Part shown: piece by piece, positions 25,101-34,827 of the stretch
Layout: each line of letters starts with the position of its first letter
Position numbering within the stretch: position 1 is the first letter of the stretch
From: an uncultured Ruminococcus sp.
Lineage (GTDB): Bacteria > Bacillota > Clostridia > Oscillospirales > Acutalibacteraceae
Reading direction: 5' to 3'
DNA: 42,913 nucleotides
Assembly (NCBI GenBank): GCA_902800005.1
Contig: CADCCP010000006.1
Span: forward strand, 1 to 42,913
The notes under the pieces: model-generated
Told to the model about the DNA's origin: nothing
The model's database searches: none
What the model saw: only the letters and a program-made list of their open reading frames with translations
Position numbers and translations under genes: made by a program

Positions 25101-28100
25101 GCAGGTACTCAGCTTTCCTACGTCGATCTTATCAAGACGACTGAACTTGAATTCAGAGTAACTGTATCGTTTGGTGAAGATCCGGCTGAGACCGCTGCGG
25201 CAGATGTTGTCGTTGCAGATATGACAGACGATACCGTGATATACTGTGCGGACAATACAGCAAAAACTATTACCCAAAAAGACCTCGTTACCGTATTTCT
25301 CGGTAAAAAAGATGCTGATCAGAAGAGTATAAGTATCTTGAGCTTCGGTGCTACCGATAATAAGACTAAAGGCTATGGTACTGAAGAAAATTATTCTTTT
25401 GTCAGATTTGCAGTTGAAAAGGGCAAGCCTTTCAGTGAGGCACTTTATGTCAACAGAGCAGAAGAAGGTCTCGGCGGTGGAGGCTTGACCGGTGAAAATA
25501 TCATCACATCTGTTGGTGAGTATGTCATCATATGGACGGATAACTTTAAAGATGCTTCTCCGTGGAGAGGATACAAGACTATAAAAGTATCAGACATCTA
25601 TCCGAAGTCTGTTCCCGAAACAAGCGGCGAACCCGATACCCCCCCTGTTGGAGGTACTGTTGCACCTGTAAGTGAGGATTATGAGATAAGATCACTTGCA
25701 AACTACGAATGGGCTGCTCAATTCCAGGCTATCAACGCCTCTGATCCCATTGATGACAGTCATATATGTATCCTCTTCGATACACAGGGCTGGTCTGAAT
25801 TCTCCGGTAAAAAACCCTATATCTATGCATGGACGGGTGGAGGAAACAGCTCCGATACCCGCAATGCCGAGTATAAAAATAAGCCTGAGATGAAGCACTA
25901 CAAAGATGATCTTTATTACTATATATGCGACAGTAAGTTTGAAAATATTATCATTACCAATGGTTCCGGCGATGATAATGAAAGTAATGGCATCAAGAAG
26001 GTCGTCAACACAACAAATCTGTCAAGAGGCAAGAAATACTATGTTGTAAGATCCGGCAGTAAGCCCGGTGATACGGGATACATCGTTTGGGCATCTTCAA
26101 AAATGGAAGTCACTTCCGGCAATGAACTCTATGACCTTATCGACATCGATGTTGATACAGGAAAGATCTGTATATTCTTCGATATGAACGGAAAACCGGG
26201 AGTAGTACCTTATATCCACTATTGGGGCGGTGCAGGCGGTACGACTTGGGGTACTTTGCCGCAGATGTTCAAATTCCATAATTACGACGACTATTACTAT
26301 ATCATAATCAGTAACACACATACGGGATTCCTTATCGCCTATGATTCCAAAGGCAACAACAAGGCTGTTGAAAATAACGGAGAGATCACCAGCGATAATA
26401 AATACTTTATCGTGAAAGCCAAGAGTGATGGTAAAGATTATGAAATATCCTCTTATGGTACACCGCCTTCCGTAGTCGTGGACGAACCGGAAACAGTTGC
26501 AGAAGAATCTCTTGTTAAGGGAATCGAAATGGCATATGTTGGCGGCGGTAAGATTCGTGTTAAGAACAAGTCTTATGTCGATACATACGGATCGGGCAAA
26601 AAATGGAACTCTATGGTAGGCGGCACAAGAGTCAGTGTTAGCAATAACGATGATGATAATGTTGCTACCAAAGTAAATGGTCTGGTGAGTAGTCTGAGCA
26701 ACGATAAGATGCTTGTCTTGATGTATAAGGAAAATTCGTCTGACTACGCAGACGACAGTCCTTACATATACATGTGGAACTCCGCCGGTAGTAAAAACGA
26801 ATCATGGGAAAATCGTCCTAAAATGTCATATCTCGGCAAAATCGACGGACATCACTACTTCTATATTATATGCGATAAGAAGTTTACTCACTATATAACG
26901 ACAGACAAAAACGGAAATAAGGTTCTCGAAGATAAAGTTTTGGATCTGGACGGATCCGGCAACATATATGATGTTTATATCATTAACGGTGGTAACGGCA
27001 ATAACGATACAAAGAGTTCTAAGACATCATTTAGTGTTCCGAGTTCGTGGGTATCTTCGGTGAAAAACAGTGTACTTGCTTCTCTGACGGGTGCTGATGA
27101 TAAGAAATGCCTTAGTGATAGTTGGAAGTTCGGCGGTTTTTGGGGCAACCACTCATCAGAAAACCGTGTCGGTGATTCCAAACTCCTTCCGTACTATGAC
27201 TGGTATGAATATAAGATACCTGTCAATAGCTCCAACTTGTATACATTTGAGGTATGGGGATTGGATCCGAATCAGGATTCCAATAAAACCAAGACTCCTC
27301 AGATAAAGAAGGTCTACGGAGATGTATGGGTAAGTCTTTACAATGACGAGGGCTCTACCGCAAAAGGTAAACCTTATAACAGTGACACTGAAACGGATAT
27401 CAAGACCTTCACTCATACCGAACTCAGTACATTCGATCCTGAAATAACATTAACAGCCGAAAAGGTCAGTCTGTATTTTAAAGTGCCTGTGAGTGATGCT
27501 TCTTATACATGGCAGAATCCCAGAATAATCAAGGCTCACGGTACGGGTGACAAGAATACCTCCAAAATACAGCAGAATATAGTAATGACATCTGTAAAAG
27601 GCGGTAATGATGAAACTAAGCCGGGTTATGGCAGAAATGCTAATATCTACAGAGCAGAGGGTATTTCTAAAAACAACCCCTTCATCGAATTTGCTATTGA
27701 CCGTGTAAAGAAATCAGACGGTACTCCGGAGACTTTGACATATAAAGTCAAAATGCAGGGCGGTAAAAAGATCCTCTTCAATCCTGCAAAGGGACTGGAT
27801 GGTGATTGGGAGAAATATACTTCCGAATATGAATACCTTGAGGAAATATGCGACAAAGTTCTGGATATGTACTATGCAAAGACTATCATAAACCAGTACA
27901 ACTCCAAAGGTGAGATCGTTCATCAATCGGATGAGACTAAAACACAGACGTCTTCCTCCTATCTGAAAGGTGATGTTATCGAGGCTTATCTTAAAGAAAA
28001 TGGTGTTTCGACCGTCTATTTCGAGAAATCAGGTTTCGATTTAAACAGTACCTATAAGACTTCTATCGATCGTAAAAGCATAGAAGCAACTGATGCTTCA

Positions 28101-29738
28101 GCAGACAAGGCCTATAGTGATTATCTGAATCTGAAGGAGATAGTTGAAACGTATACCACTCTGTATACAAAGATTACCGGCGAATCAAGAGCATATATGA
28201 ATACACCGCTCAGTGCCGACTATCATGGCAATGAATATCATACGCAAAATGCAGACACTTCTCAGTATCCTGAATTTATCAACAGAGGAAACTACAGAAC
28301 CTACAATGAATCCGATGTTGGTGTTCTCGCAGGCAAGGTAAGTTCGGCAGAAGAAACTTATATCAATGGTACTTACTCAGGTGCAGCAAAAGGCGTTGCT
28401 GCCGCTAGAAAAGCTATCGAGGCTATTGACAGGGCGATCGCTAACATGAGAGTCGGTGTCGAAGGCACGATCGCAGTTGTTCTCTATGATGCACAGTCAA
28501 AGGTAGAAAACGGCTATAGCTTTACCGTATCCTATAAGGACAATTTCGGTGTTGCTCATAACAACGAACCTGTCGATCAGGTCAATATTGAAGGCTATCC
28601 CATCAAGTTCATCTACAATGAACTGACAGAACAGCCCTATGATTATATCACCGATGTTCAGTTCAGCAATTCATATACCGACAAAAGAACGGGAGCATTG
28701 CATACCAATGAGGATACAGGACCTTCTCTCGCAGAGATAAAACAGAATGAAGTATATGTACTGATGGACTATGAGAAAGTGGATGAGGAAGAGGCTGCCT
28801 TCTGGAGAAAGAACGATCTTACTGATTATCGTCAGATGGACAGTGATGAATATATCAAGGATGCCGATGTTGATGATGTTGTTCTCAAAATGAAGAAAGA
28901 AGATGGTGCTGACGAATATGAGACTATGACGGTCTACTTCCGATATGACACGCTTGTGAAATACGGTTCGGAAAGTTACACCATCAAAGCAGGTGCTTAT
29001 GACTTCAAAGATGAGGATACAACAGAGTTGACCTCTCCTGTCTACGGCGGAGAACTGAAGCTGTTCAGCGAAAATGCAAAGAATTATTTCAAAGATCCCA
29101 GTAATTACGGTGAATATCCGTCTGGAGTATCAGGTCTGAGTGCAGGTTGGACAAACGGTAATACGTTCTCGACTGCTCAGCAAATATCGACCAAAGGCTA
29201 TGTAAATCTTGATGCAAGTAATGGTGCGTTTACATCGCTTCCTCTGACACGTTCATACAGCTACTTCGCAAAGGAAGGCATCTATTTCAGATGGAGTTCT
29301 GAAAGTGACCTTGAAGTAGGCGGAGGCGGCGTTGAACTTCACTCTAACGAGATCAAGTTCGGTGCTGTCGGTGCGGTGGATGCTTCACAGTACGGTTCAA
29401 ATAATACTCACTTCAAGTTCTACAGCTTCTCAGGTGAGGACTCGATGATAGTTCATTTCCTCACGGACGTTACCGTAAAGTATGCGACCAACACGGGATT
29501 GACACGCAGTTTTGTTATCCGTGAAGGCAAATACATGATCAGAAAAGTTATGAATTCAGAGCTTGATGGAGGAAATCCGGATGACGATACCCCCGCAACG
29601 GATTATATTGCCGATCTCTTCAATGAAACATATTGGAAAGACGGTATCCATGCAAGACCGCTCAATGAAGGTGAGGATTCATCCTCATCAGGCGGAGGTT
29701 CTTCCGGTCTGAGCGACAAGCCCACTTACAGCAACTGA
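22125..29738 (+). CDS. Giant prepilin-like protein (2537 aa), probable pilus tip adhesin with CBM25/26-like modules
   Basis: The N-terminus has a class III-type prepilin signal: KNSKKG, then LTLPMAIVISIVLVIVAAGLIF. Mature position 5 is Met, not Glu. Losing Glu5 is characteristic of tip subunits such as GspK. The remaining 2500 residues are extracellular. Segments near 1209-1312, 1346-1438 and 1527-1625 share an aromatic pattern (CILFDTQGW..YIYAW; CIFFDMNGKPG..YIHYW; LVLMYKENSS..YIYMW, each followed by YYYI or FYII). This resembles starch-binding CBM25/26 modules. A weaker relative is near 213-320. Residues about 640-945 are helical, with a FIVAR-like unit near 895-942. The C-terminus is Ser/Gly-rich. 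No sortase motif is present. Tip and glycan-binding roles are inferred. Confidence 0.75.
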   Translation: MLKKFAKNSKKGLTLPMAIVISIVLVIVAAGLIFIALSSISTTDVSVNGRQAFMDVRSALDYAESYYRTQITNYAKIGDQKIDPTTNKKWREEYIVAAEDEVTVGASGKRTTVKYAIQNTYPDTEAVKTYVVVQYFPAVGKTPPKLRLTGYSHYSDTFGNKGKLVSLSVQFDVGSSGSQKRVTVVNTWKDPDTQSTTETITLHLKKPADLEWPGICYYIWTYNDVEGAYKDDNGKKVKYSYYKEDGSRFTPDIDKINIDEKTKIIEPNSSWNNDEKSDIKGPSGMLVTQGNGWSVGDYQINSNRVNYFNVIFANRSTLLKVNGVFDSQLNEIFHLWYLNEDDKNIYFEFLNKKKYNERAGKSYYTLYRTGRDWVNGNDPAGHDPSGPLQEVDPNNAEDSWDGLEGLDDTILVYLRNQKTTVHFRSYNDSNKLSADQAASKTAPLISVALSDGSAFKGPTFLTNSGKNEECGGSKQSSNIIMQYEGCGWWVANIETKKSFNATITYGGVTQSLANIRPFKQTSAPEEVPEVWIVLKPSSTLDGGIDKGKLEAHQTEKSALRSIGVEYGSYVTIHAKNYDPDISASPKLSYMNEIQESSTGRQRLYEKIMELNMLNPDDYKNYEYLFGDKDGGSTKGLRNKSIDVYNKGISFMKAPYGVDEPERTPSPSDTVDVELANTAYETYVTAIVENIGKLEPAVADKDTIANFISVYEAAKSIFESLVDYDSGYHDAFKNVYQSEFTSRSYSNYGQLYDQLKDAAQVTITKTELLAECETLDGAVTTINEHKLSSRVPLEELLQTIDSSSEYKDKTVYEEEYVNALVAKISPARDLVKKKSDGSYEKQTTNEYLGNTYDNLSNAFEELKKHKIPKNDLDFTELDEKIAAADQTIANAEAGGENYTDASKQALAQAVEQAGGLRENPDATQDNVKEAAKNIQKYIDRFTVYKPKNINDAVKAEGKKRIWLENQQGCTFRIYVKGSTGDFALLNDSRVQYEAGTQLSYVDLIKTTELEFRVTVSFGEDPAETAAADVVVADMTDDTVIYCADNTAKTITQKDLVTVFLGKKDADQKSISILSFGATDNKTKGYGTEENYSFVRFAVEKGKPFSEALYVNRAEEGLGGGGLTGENIITSVGEYVIIWTDNFKDASPWRGYKTIKVSDIYPKSVPETSGEPDTPPVGGTVAPVSEDYEIRSLANYEWAAQFQAINASDPIDDSHICILFDTQGWSEFSGKKPYIYAWTGGGNSSDTRNAEYKNKPEMKHYKDDLYYYICDSKFENIIITNGSGDDNESNGIKKVVNTTNLSRGKKYYVVRSGSKPGDTGYIVWASSKMEVTSGNELYDLIDIDVDTGKICIFFDMNGKPGVVPYIHYWGGAGGTTWGTLPQMFKFHNYDDYYYIIISNTHTGFLIAYDSKGNNKAVENNGEITSDNKYFIVKAKSDGKDYEISSYGTPPSVVVDEPETVAEESLVKGIEMAYVGGGKIRVKNKSYVDTYGSGKKWNSMVGGTRVSVSNNDDDNVATKVNGLVSSLSNDKMLVLMYKENSSDYADDSPYIYMWNSAGSKNESWENRPKMSYLGKIDGHHYFYIICDKKFTHYITTDKNGNKVLEDKVLDLDGSGNIYDVYIINGGNGNNDTKSSKTSFSVPSSWVSSVKNSVLASLTGADDKKCLSDSWKFGGFWGNHSSENRVGDSKLLPYYDWYEYKIPVNSSNLYTFEVWGLDPNQDSNKTKTPQIKKVYGDVWVSLYNDEGSTAKGKPYNSDTETDIKTFTHTELSTFDPEITLTAEKVSLYFKVPVSDASYTWQNPRIIKAHGTGDKNTSKIQQNIVMTSVKGGNDETKPGYGRNANIYRAEGISKNNPFIEFAIDRVKKSDGTPETLTYKVKMQGGKKILFNPAKGLDGDWEKYTSEYEYLEEICDKVLDMYYAKTIINQYNSKGEIVHQSDETKTQTSSSYLKGDVIEAYLKENGVSTVYFEKSGFDLNSTYKTSIDRKSIEATDASADKAYSDYLNLKEIVETYTTLYTKITGESRAYMNTPLSADYHGNEYHTQNADTSQYPEFINRGNYRTYNESDVGVLAGKVSSAEETYINGTYSGAAKGVAAARKAIEAIDRAIANMRVGVEGTIAVVLYDAQSKVENGYSFTVSYKDNFGVAHNNEPVDQVNIEGYPIKFIYNELTEQPYDYITDVQFSNSYTDKRTGALHTNEDTGPSLAEIKQNEVYVLMDYEKVDEEEAAFWRKNDLTDYRQMDSDEYIKDADVDDVVLKMKKEDGADEYETMTVYFRYDTLVKYGSESYTIKAGAYDFKDEDTTELTSPVYGGELKLFSENAKNYFKDPSNYGEYPSGVSGLSAGWTNGNTFSTAQQISTKGYVNLDASNGAFTSLPLTRSYSYFAKEGIYFRWSSESDLEVGGGGVELHSNEIKFGAVGAVDASQYGSNNTHFKFYSFSGEDSMIVHFLTDVTVKYATNTGLTRSFVIREGKYMIRKVMNSELDGGNPDDDTPATDYIADLFNETYWKDGIHARPLNEGEDSSSSGGGSSGLSDKPTYSN

Positions 29739-29743
29739 TAATT

Positions 29744-29783
29744 AAAAAAATTCCTGTCTGAAATTTCAGACAGGGATTTTTTT
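29744..29783 (+). terminator. Terminator of the minor pilin operon
   Basis: A nearly perfect 40-base palindrome (20-base arms with one G-T pair; core CCTGTCTGAAA/TTTCAGACAGG) ends in seven T residues, just after the giant prepilin stop. Confidence 0.88.
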
Positions 29784-29831
29784 GTATTTATGACGGAGCG
29801 TTCGGAACTAACATATATAAGTTTGAATTAT

Positions 29832-29872
29832 ACAAAAAAGCACTGTGCCAATATTTGCACAGTGCTTTTTGT
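29832..29872. terminator. Bidirectional terminator between pilus and trp operons
   Basis: AAAAAAGCACTGTGC pairs with GCACAGTGCTTTTT around an 8-base loop. There are T-runs on both strands, ten bases past the trpA stop on the minus strand. Confidence 0.88.
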
Positions 29873-29881
29873 ATTTCCGTT

Positions 29882-30655
29882 TTATCTGCTGACAGCCTGT
29901 TTTATATCCTTTACATATTTACCGATATGTTCGGGAGCATCTTTGCCGTATTTTTCAAGTATCCTGACGATAGCCGAACCGATTATCACGCCGTCCGCTG
30001 TTTCAGCCATTTGATGAGCCTGTTCGGGCGTGGATATTCCGAAGCCTATCGCACACGGAACATCTGTATTTTCTCTTATTACCTGCACTATTTTGTGGAG
30101 ATCTGTTTTTATTTCACTTCTTGTTCCCGTAACGCCCAGACTTGACACGATATAGATAAATCCCTCTGCTTCTTTTGCTATCATGGCAATTCTGTTTTCG
30201 GAAGTGGGTGCTATGAATGAAATGAGGTCTAAACCGTATTTTTTGCAGTAAGGTAAAAATTCCTCTTTTTCCTCAAAGGGAATGTCGGGCAATACAAGAC
30301 CATCTATGCCTGTTTCTTTACAGGTCGATATGAATTTCTCCGCACCGTAGGAAAATACTACATTTGCATAAGTCATGAATACCATAGGTATTTTAATATC
30401 TTTTCTCAATTCCCTGACAAAATCAAATATCTTATCCGTATTTACTCCGCCGTTCAATGCCCGGATATTTGCTCCTTGTATAACAGGTCCTTCCGCCGTT
30501 GGATCGGAAAACGGTATGCCTAATTCAATTAGGTCTGCACCGTTTTCAACTGCCGCACGAATACATTTTCCTGTTGTTTCCAGATCGGGATCACCGCAAG
30601 TTATGAACGGTATGAAAGCCTTGCCGTTTTCAAAAGCCTTTTGTATATTACTCAT
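29882..30655 (-). CDS. trpA: Tryptophan synthase alpha subunit
   Basis: TrpA cleaves indole-3-glycerol phosphate to indole, which channels to TrpB. This 257-residue TIM barrel shows FITCGDPD near residue 17, the catalytic Glu in [19 protein letters not shown], and the phosphate-binding GFGIS and GSAIV loops near the C-terminus. The start ATG 30655 overlaps the trpB stop by 8 nt and has an AGAGGAG site. A longer frame from 30691 adds twelve non-homologous residues and is rejected. It is the last gene of the operon. Confidence 0.97.
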   Translation of the reverse strand: MSNIQKAFENGKAFIPFITCGDPDLETTGKCIRAAVENGADLIELGIPFSDPTAEGPVIQGANIRALNGGVNTDKIFDFVRELRKDIKIPMVFMTYANVVFSYGAEKFISTCKETGIDGLVLPDIPFEEKEEFLPYCKKYGLDLISFIAPTSENRIAMIAKEAEGFIYIVSSLGVTGTRSEIKTDLHKIVQVIRENTDVPCAIGFGISTPEQAHQMAETADGVIIGSAIVRILEKYGKDAPEHIGKYVKDIKQAVSR

Positions 30656-31838
30656 ATATTTCAACTCCTCTATATCTTGCAATAGCCGCACAGTCTTTAT
30701 CTCCTCTGCCCGATATGGTAACGACTATTATTTTATCTTTGTCCATAGTCGGAGCTAATTTCACAGCGTATGCAACGGCATGAGCAGATTCTATTGCAGG
30801 GATAATGCCCTCTGTTCTTGAGAGATACTCAAAAGCATTGACAGCTTCATCATCTGTTATTGCAACGTATTCTGCTCTGCCCGTATCGTGCAGATATGCG
30901 TGTTCGGGACCTACTCCGGGATAATCGAGTCCTGCCGAGATAGAATAAACAGGTGCTATCTGTCCAAACTCATCTTGACAGAAATATGACTTCATGCCAT
31001 GAAAGATACCGAGTTTTCCTGTTGAAATAGTTGCTGCTGTCTCAAAGGTATCTATGCCACGTCCTGCAGCTTCACAGCCTATCAGCCTTACTTCTTTATC
31101 TTCGATGAAGTTATAGAAAGTTCCTATTGCATTTGAGCCTCCGCCGACACAAGCCATTACAACATCAGGCAAACGACCTTCTTTTTCAATGATCTGTGAT
31201 TTTATCTCTTTGGAGATGACCGACTGAAAATCACGAACTATTGTCGGGAAAGGGTGAGGTCCCATGACCGAACCCAGACAATAATGTGTATCGGAAATAC
31301 GGCTCGTCCACTCTCTCATAGCCTCTGAAACAGCGTCTTTCAAAGTTGCCGTACCTGTTTTTACGGGTATAACATCGGAACCGAGTAATTTCATTCTGTA
31401 GACGTTTAAAGCCTGTCTTTTTGTATCTTCCTCGCCCATGAAAACAACACATTCCATTCCCATGAAAGCCGCCGCCGTTGCCGTTGCGACACCGTGTTGT
31501 CCTGCACCTGTTTCTGCAATGAGCCTTGTTTTACCCATTTTTTTAGCCAAAAGAGCCTGTCCGAGAACATTGTTTATTTTATGTGCCCCTGTATGATTGA
31601 GGTCTTCTCTTTTCAGATATATCTTTGCACCACCGAGATCATTTGTCATTTTTTCGGCAAAATACAGCCTTGACGGTCTGCCTGCATAATTATTGAAAAG
31701 TTCACTCAATTCACGATTGAAAGTTTCGTCATTCTTATAAAAATTATATGCTTCTTCAAGTTCATTGACGGCATTCATCAAAGTTTCGGGGATATACTGC
31801 CCTCCGTGTACGCCGAATCGTCCTTTCGGATTTGTCAT
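30648..31838 (-). CDS. trpB: Tryptophan synthase beta subunit
   Basis: The protein has 396 residues and is PLP-dependent: it condenses indole with serine. The PLP lysine motif [13 protein letters not shown] (near residue 85), the catalytic [12 protein letters not shown] and the phosphate-binding GGGSNAIG are all present. Its length is normal for TrpB1, the TrpA-dependent type. The ATG overlaps the trpF stop (ATGA) and a GGAAG site precedes it. Confidence 0.97.
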   Translation of the reverse strand: MTNPKGRFGVHGGQYIPETLMNAVNELEEAYNFYKNDETFNRELSELFNNYAGRPSRLYFAEKMTNDLGGAKIYLKREDLNHTGAHKINNVLGQALLAKKMGKTRLIAETGAGQHGVATATAAAFMGMECVVFMGEEDTKRQALNVYRMKLLGSDVIPVKTGTATLKDAVSEAMREWTSRISDTHYCLGSVMGPHPFPTIVRDFQSVISKEIKSQIIEKEGRLPDVVMACVGGGSNAIGTFYNFIEDKEVRLIGCEAAGRGIDTFETAATISTGKLGIFHGMKSYFCQDEFGQIAPVYSISAGLDYPGVGPEHAYLHDTGRAEYVAITDDEAVNAFEYLSRTEGIIPAIESAHAVAYAVKLAPTMDKDKIIVVTISGRGDKDCAAIARYRGVEIYE

Positions 31839-32443
31839 ATATTATCTTCCTTTCTCACTGTCTTTGCAAAGACAGCCATTTTTTTAATATCCTTTAAACC
31901 GTCCGTTTCAATGCCCGAACTCACATCAACCCCATACGGCTTGATATTTCTCACAGCATCGGCTATATTCTCACAATTCAATCCACCTGCAAGAAAATAA
32001 GGTCTTTTTATATCTCTTAAAAGCGACCAGTCAAAAATTTTTCCGTCACCCATACCTGCATCAAGCAATATCATATCAGCCGTACTGTTTACAGCTTTTT
32101 CGACATCATTCGTGGAAGTTATGCGAAATGCCTTTATAACAGGCTTTTTCGTCATAGAACGAAGTTTATTTATATAATCTTCCGTTTCGCTCCCGTGAAG
32201 CTGTGCTATATCTATCACGTTATTTTCAAGCAATTCGGCAACTTTTTCTACATCTTCATCAACGAATACCCCGACTGCCTTTATATTTTCATCAAGCAGT
32301 TGTTTCAGTTCAAGAGCCTTTTCAGGTGAGATATATCTCTTGCTTTTCGCCCAGAATACAAAGCCTATATATTCGGGTATTATATCATTGACCGCCTGTA
32401 TATCGCATTTTCGGGAAAGTCCGCACATTTTTACAGCTGTCAT
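31835..32443 (-). CDS. trpF: Phosphoribosylanthranilate isomerase
   Basis: TrpF isomerises PRA to CdRP, the third step of the pathway. The 202-residue barrel starts with VKMCGLS, carrying the catalytic Cys. It contains IAQLHGSE, a [15 protein letters not shown] segment with the catalytic Asp region, and ends [11 protein letters not shown] and [10 protein letters not shown], the phosphate-binding loops. Both ends overlap neighbours by 4 nt. Confidence 0.96.
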   Translation of the reverse strand: MTAVKMCGLSRKCDIQAVNDIIPEYIGFVFWAKSKRYISPEKALELKQLLDENIKAVGVFVDEDVEKVAELLENNVIDIAQLHGSETEDYINKLRSMTKKPVIKAFRITSTNDVEKAVNSTADMILLDAGMGDGKIFDWSLLRDIKRPYFLAGGLNCENIADAVRNIKPYGVDVSSGIETDGLKDIKKMAVFAKTVRKEDNI

Positions 32444-33222
32444 ATTATCCCTTTCAGCTTTAAAAGCATATCTCTTTTATTTTCGGCTTTCATCAGAGTT
32501 TCACCCACGAGAACGGCATCTGCACCTATATTTCTCAATTTTTGAACATCATCAGCCGTTTTTACACCGCTTTCCGATACAAATATAACATCTTTCGGGA
32601 CAAGTTCTCTTAATTTTCTGCTGTTGTTGGTATCAACGGTGAAGTCTTTTAAATTCCTGTTATTGACACCGATAATTCTTGCACCCGATCGCAAAGCCAT
32701 TTGAATTTCCGTTTCATCATGTACTTCCACCAATGCAGAAAGTCCAAGCATATCACATATACTAATATACTCCTTTATCTGCGATTTATCAAGTATGGAA
32801 CATATCAAAAGTACGGCAGAAGCACCGAATAATTTAGCCTGATATATCATGTATTCGTCAACGGTGAAATCCTTTCTTAAACAGGGAATACGAACATTTT
32901 CGGAAATCGTCTTTAAATACTCATCATTTCCCAAAAACCATTTAGGTTCTGTGAGAACGGATATACAGTCAGCCCCCGCCCGTTCATACTCTTTAGCTAT
33001 GTCGAGATATGGGAAATTTTCGGCTATTATCCCCTTTGACGGAGAAGCCTTTTTACACTCGCATATAAAAGCAATATCATCTTTTTTGAGAGCCTTTTCA
33101 AAAGAAAAGTCACCTTTCGGCAGGGATAGAGCCGATTTTTTCATTTTTTCGGGAGAGATTATTTTTTTTCCTTCTTTTACTCTTTTTTTGGCATACTCTG
33201 CGATCTCGTCCAATATAGTCAT
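32440..33222 (-). CDS. trpC: Indole-3-glycerol phosphate synthase
   Basis: TrpC closes the indole ring from CdRP. The 260-residue barrel has FICECKKASPSKG with the catalytic lysine, LTEPKWFLG, LRKDF (second catalytic Lys), IGVNNRNLKDF and VSESGV. It starts one base after trpD ends and overlaps trpF by 4 nt. Confidence 0.96.
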   Translation of the reverse strand: MTILDEIAEYAKKRVKEGKKIISPEKMKKSALSLPKGDFSFEKALKKDDIAFICECKKASPSKGIIAENFPYLDIAKEYERAGADCISVLTEPKWFLGNDEYLKTISENVRIPCLRKDFTVDEYMIYQAKLFGASAVLLICSILDKSQIKEYISICDMLGLSALVEVHDETEIQMALRSGARIIGVNNRNLKDFTVDTNNSRKLRELVPKDVIFVSESGVKTADDVQKLRNIGADAVLVGETLMKAENKRDMLLKLKGII

Positions 33223-33223
33223 A

Positions 33224-34249
33224 TCAATTCTCCGCCCTGTTGCTTACTTCAATGAATTTTTCAAGAGTTTTTATAGCCTTTCCGGAATCAATTATTTCAC
33301 TTGCAAGTGTAATTCCGTCTTTCATGCTGTCAGCTTTTCCGCCTATATACAGTGCCGCACCTGCATTCATCAAAACTGCATTTCTTTTAAAGCCTTTTTC
33401 ACCTTGTAAAATATTTCTTGTGATCTGTGCATTTTCGGCAGGTGTACCGCCTTTTAAATCATCTTTCGTGCAGCGTTCAAAGCCGAAATCTTCCGGTTTT
33501 ATCATATATGATTTGAACCAGCCGTCTTTTATCTCACAAATTTTCGTGGGAGCGGAAAGGGATATTTCATCTAACTTATCCATGCCGTAAACGACCATTC
33601 CCCTTTTTACACCGAGATTTATAAGTACCTGTGCAAGCGGTTCAACAAGATAATCGTCATAAACACCGAGTAACTGCATTGACGGTGAAGAAGGATTTGT
33701 CAAAGGACCGAGAATGTTGAAAACCGTTCTGAAACCGAGTTCACGGCGGATAGCACCGACATATTTCATTGAAGTGTGATATTTCTGTGCAAAGAAGAAG
33801 CACATTCCGACTTCATTCAGCAATTCAACGCATTTTTGAGGACTTTGTTCTATATTCACTCCGAGAGCCTCCAGACAATCCGCTGTACCGCTGTTTGAAG
33901 AAGCTGCACGATTGCCGTGTTTAGCTACTTTCATACCGCCTGCGGCAGCTATTATGGCAGATGTTGTAGAAATATTGAAACTTCCTGCATTATCGCCGCC
34001 TGTGCCGACTATCTCAAAAACGTCCATACCTGTTTCAACTTTTGTCGCATGGTCACGCATGGCAGCCGCACAACCGGCTATTTCATCAGTTGTTTCAGCC
34101 CTTGCACTCTTTGTCGAAAGTGCCGCCAAAAACGCAGCATTTTGTGTCGGTGACGTTTCACCGCTCATTATTTCATTCATGACGGTGTAAGCCTCGTCAT
34201 AAGTCAGATCACCTTTGTTCACGATTTTTGCAATAGCCTCTTTTATCAT
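33224..34249 (-). CDS. trpD: Anthranilate phosphoribosyltransferase
   Basis: The protein has 341 residues and transfers phosphoribosyl from PRPP to anthranilate. The PRPP loop [15 protein letters not shown] and [21 protein letters not shown] are intact. It overlaps trpG by 4 nt (ATGA). TrpG and TrpD are separate genes here, unlike the fused form of some bacteria. Confidence 0.96.
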   Translation of the reverse strand: MIKEAIAKIVNKGDLTYDEAYTVMNEIMSGETSPTQNAAFLAALSTKSARAETTDEIAGCAAAMRDHATKVETGMDVFEIVGTGGDNAGSFNISTTSAIIAAAGGMKVAKHGNRAASSNSGTADCLEALGVNIEQSPQKCVELLNEVGMCFFFAQKYHTSMKYVGAIRRELGFRTVFNILGPLTNPSSPSMQLLGVYDDYLVEPLAQVLINLGVKRGMVVYGMDKLDEISLSAPTKICEIKDGWFKSYMIKPEDFGFERCTKDDLKGGTPAENAQITRNILQGEKGFKRNAVLMNAGAALYIGGKADSMKDGITLASEIIDSGKAIKTLEKFIEVSNRAEN

Positions 34250-34827
34250 TTTTTATCTTCCTTTCCTTTAATGAAATTATATAGCATAATTTTTCCGTCG
34301 GGTGTCATAATTGATTCGGGGTGAAACTGCAAACCGAATATATTATATTTTTCATGCTGTACAGCCATGATCTCCCCATCATCTGTTAAAGCCGTCACTT
34401 TCAGACATTTCGGCATAGTATCGTGATCTGCCGCAAGTGAATGATAACGGGCAACAAGACTTTTTTTCGGAAGTCCCTCGAATATCGGGGAATCGGTGTC
34501 GAAGGTGACGTTTGACTGTTTTCCGTGCATAAGTTTTTTTGCATAAGTGATCTTTGCACCGAAAGCCGAACATATTGCCTGATGTCCCAGACATACTCCT
34601 AAAATGGGTATTTCCTTTCCGAGTTCTTTTACAACGTCAATGATAATTCCTGCATTTTCAGGTCTGCCGGGACCGGGAGATAAAATTATCCTGTCGGGGT
34701 GAAGTTGTCTGATCTCGTCAACGGTCATCTCATCGTTTCTGATGACTTTGATATTTTCGTCTATCTCTCCGATATACTGATAAAGGTTATATGAAAAGCT
34801 GTCATAATTGTCTATCAAAAGGATCAT
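34246..34827 (-). CDS. trpG: Anthranilate synthase glutaminase subunit
   Basis: This 193-residue class I glutamine amidotransferase supplies ammonia to TrpE. The catalytic triad is visible: Cys in [10 protein letters not shown], and His and Glu in [15 protein letters not shown] is the oxyanion and interface loop. The start directly follows the trpE stop. The protein could also serve para-aminobenzoate synthesis, as in some Firmicutes; no pab gene is in the window. Confidence 0.95.
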   Translation of the reverse strand: MILLIDNYDSFSYNLYQYIGEIDENIKVIRNDEMTVDEIRQLHPDRIILSPGPGRPENAGIIIDVVKELGKEIPILGVCLGHQAICSAFGAKITYAKKLMHGKQSNVTFDTDSPIFEGLPKKSLVARYHSLAADHDTMPKCLKVTALTDDGEIMAVQHEKYNIFGLQFHPESIMTPDGKIMLYNFIKGKEDKK

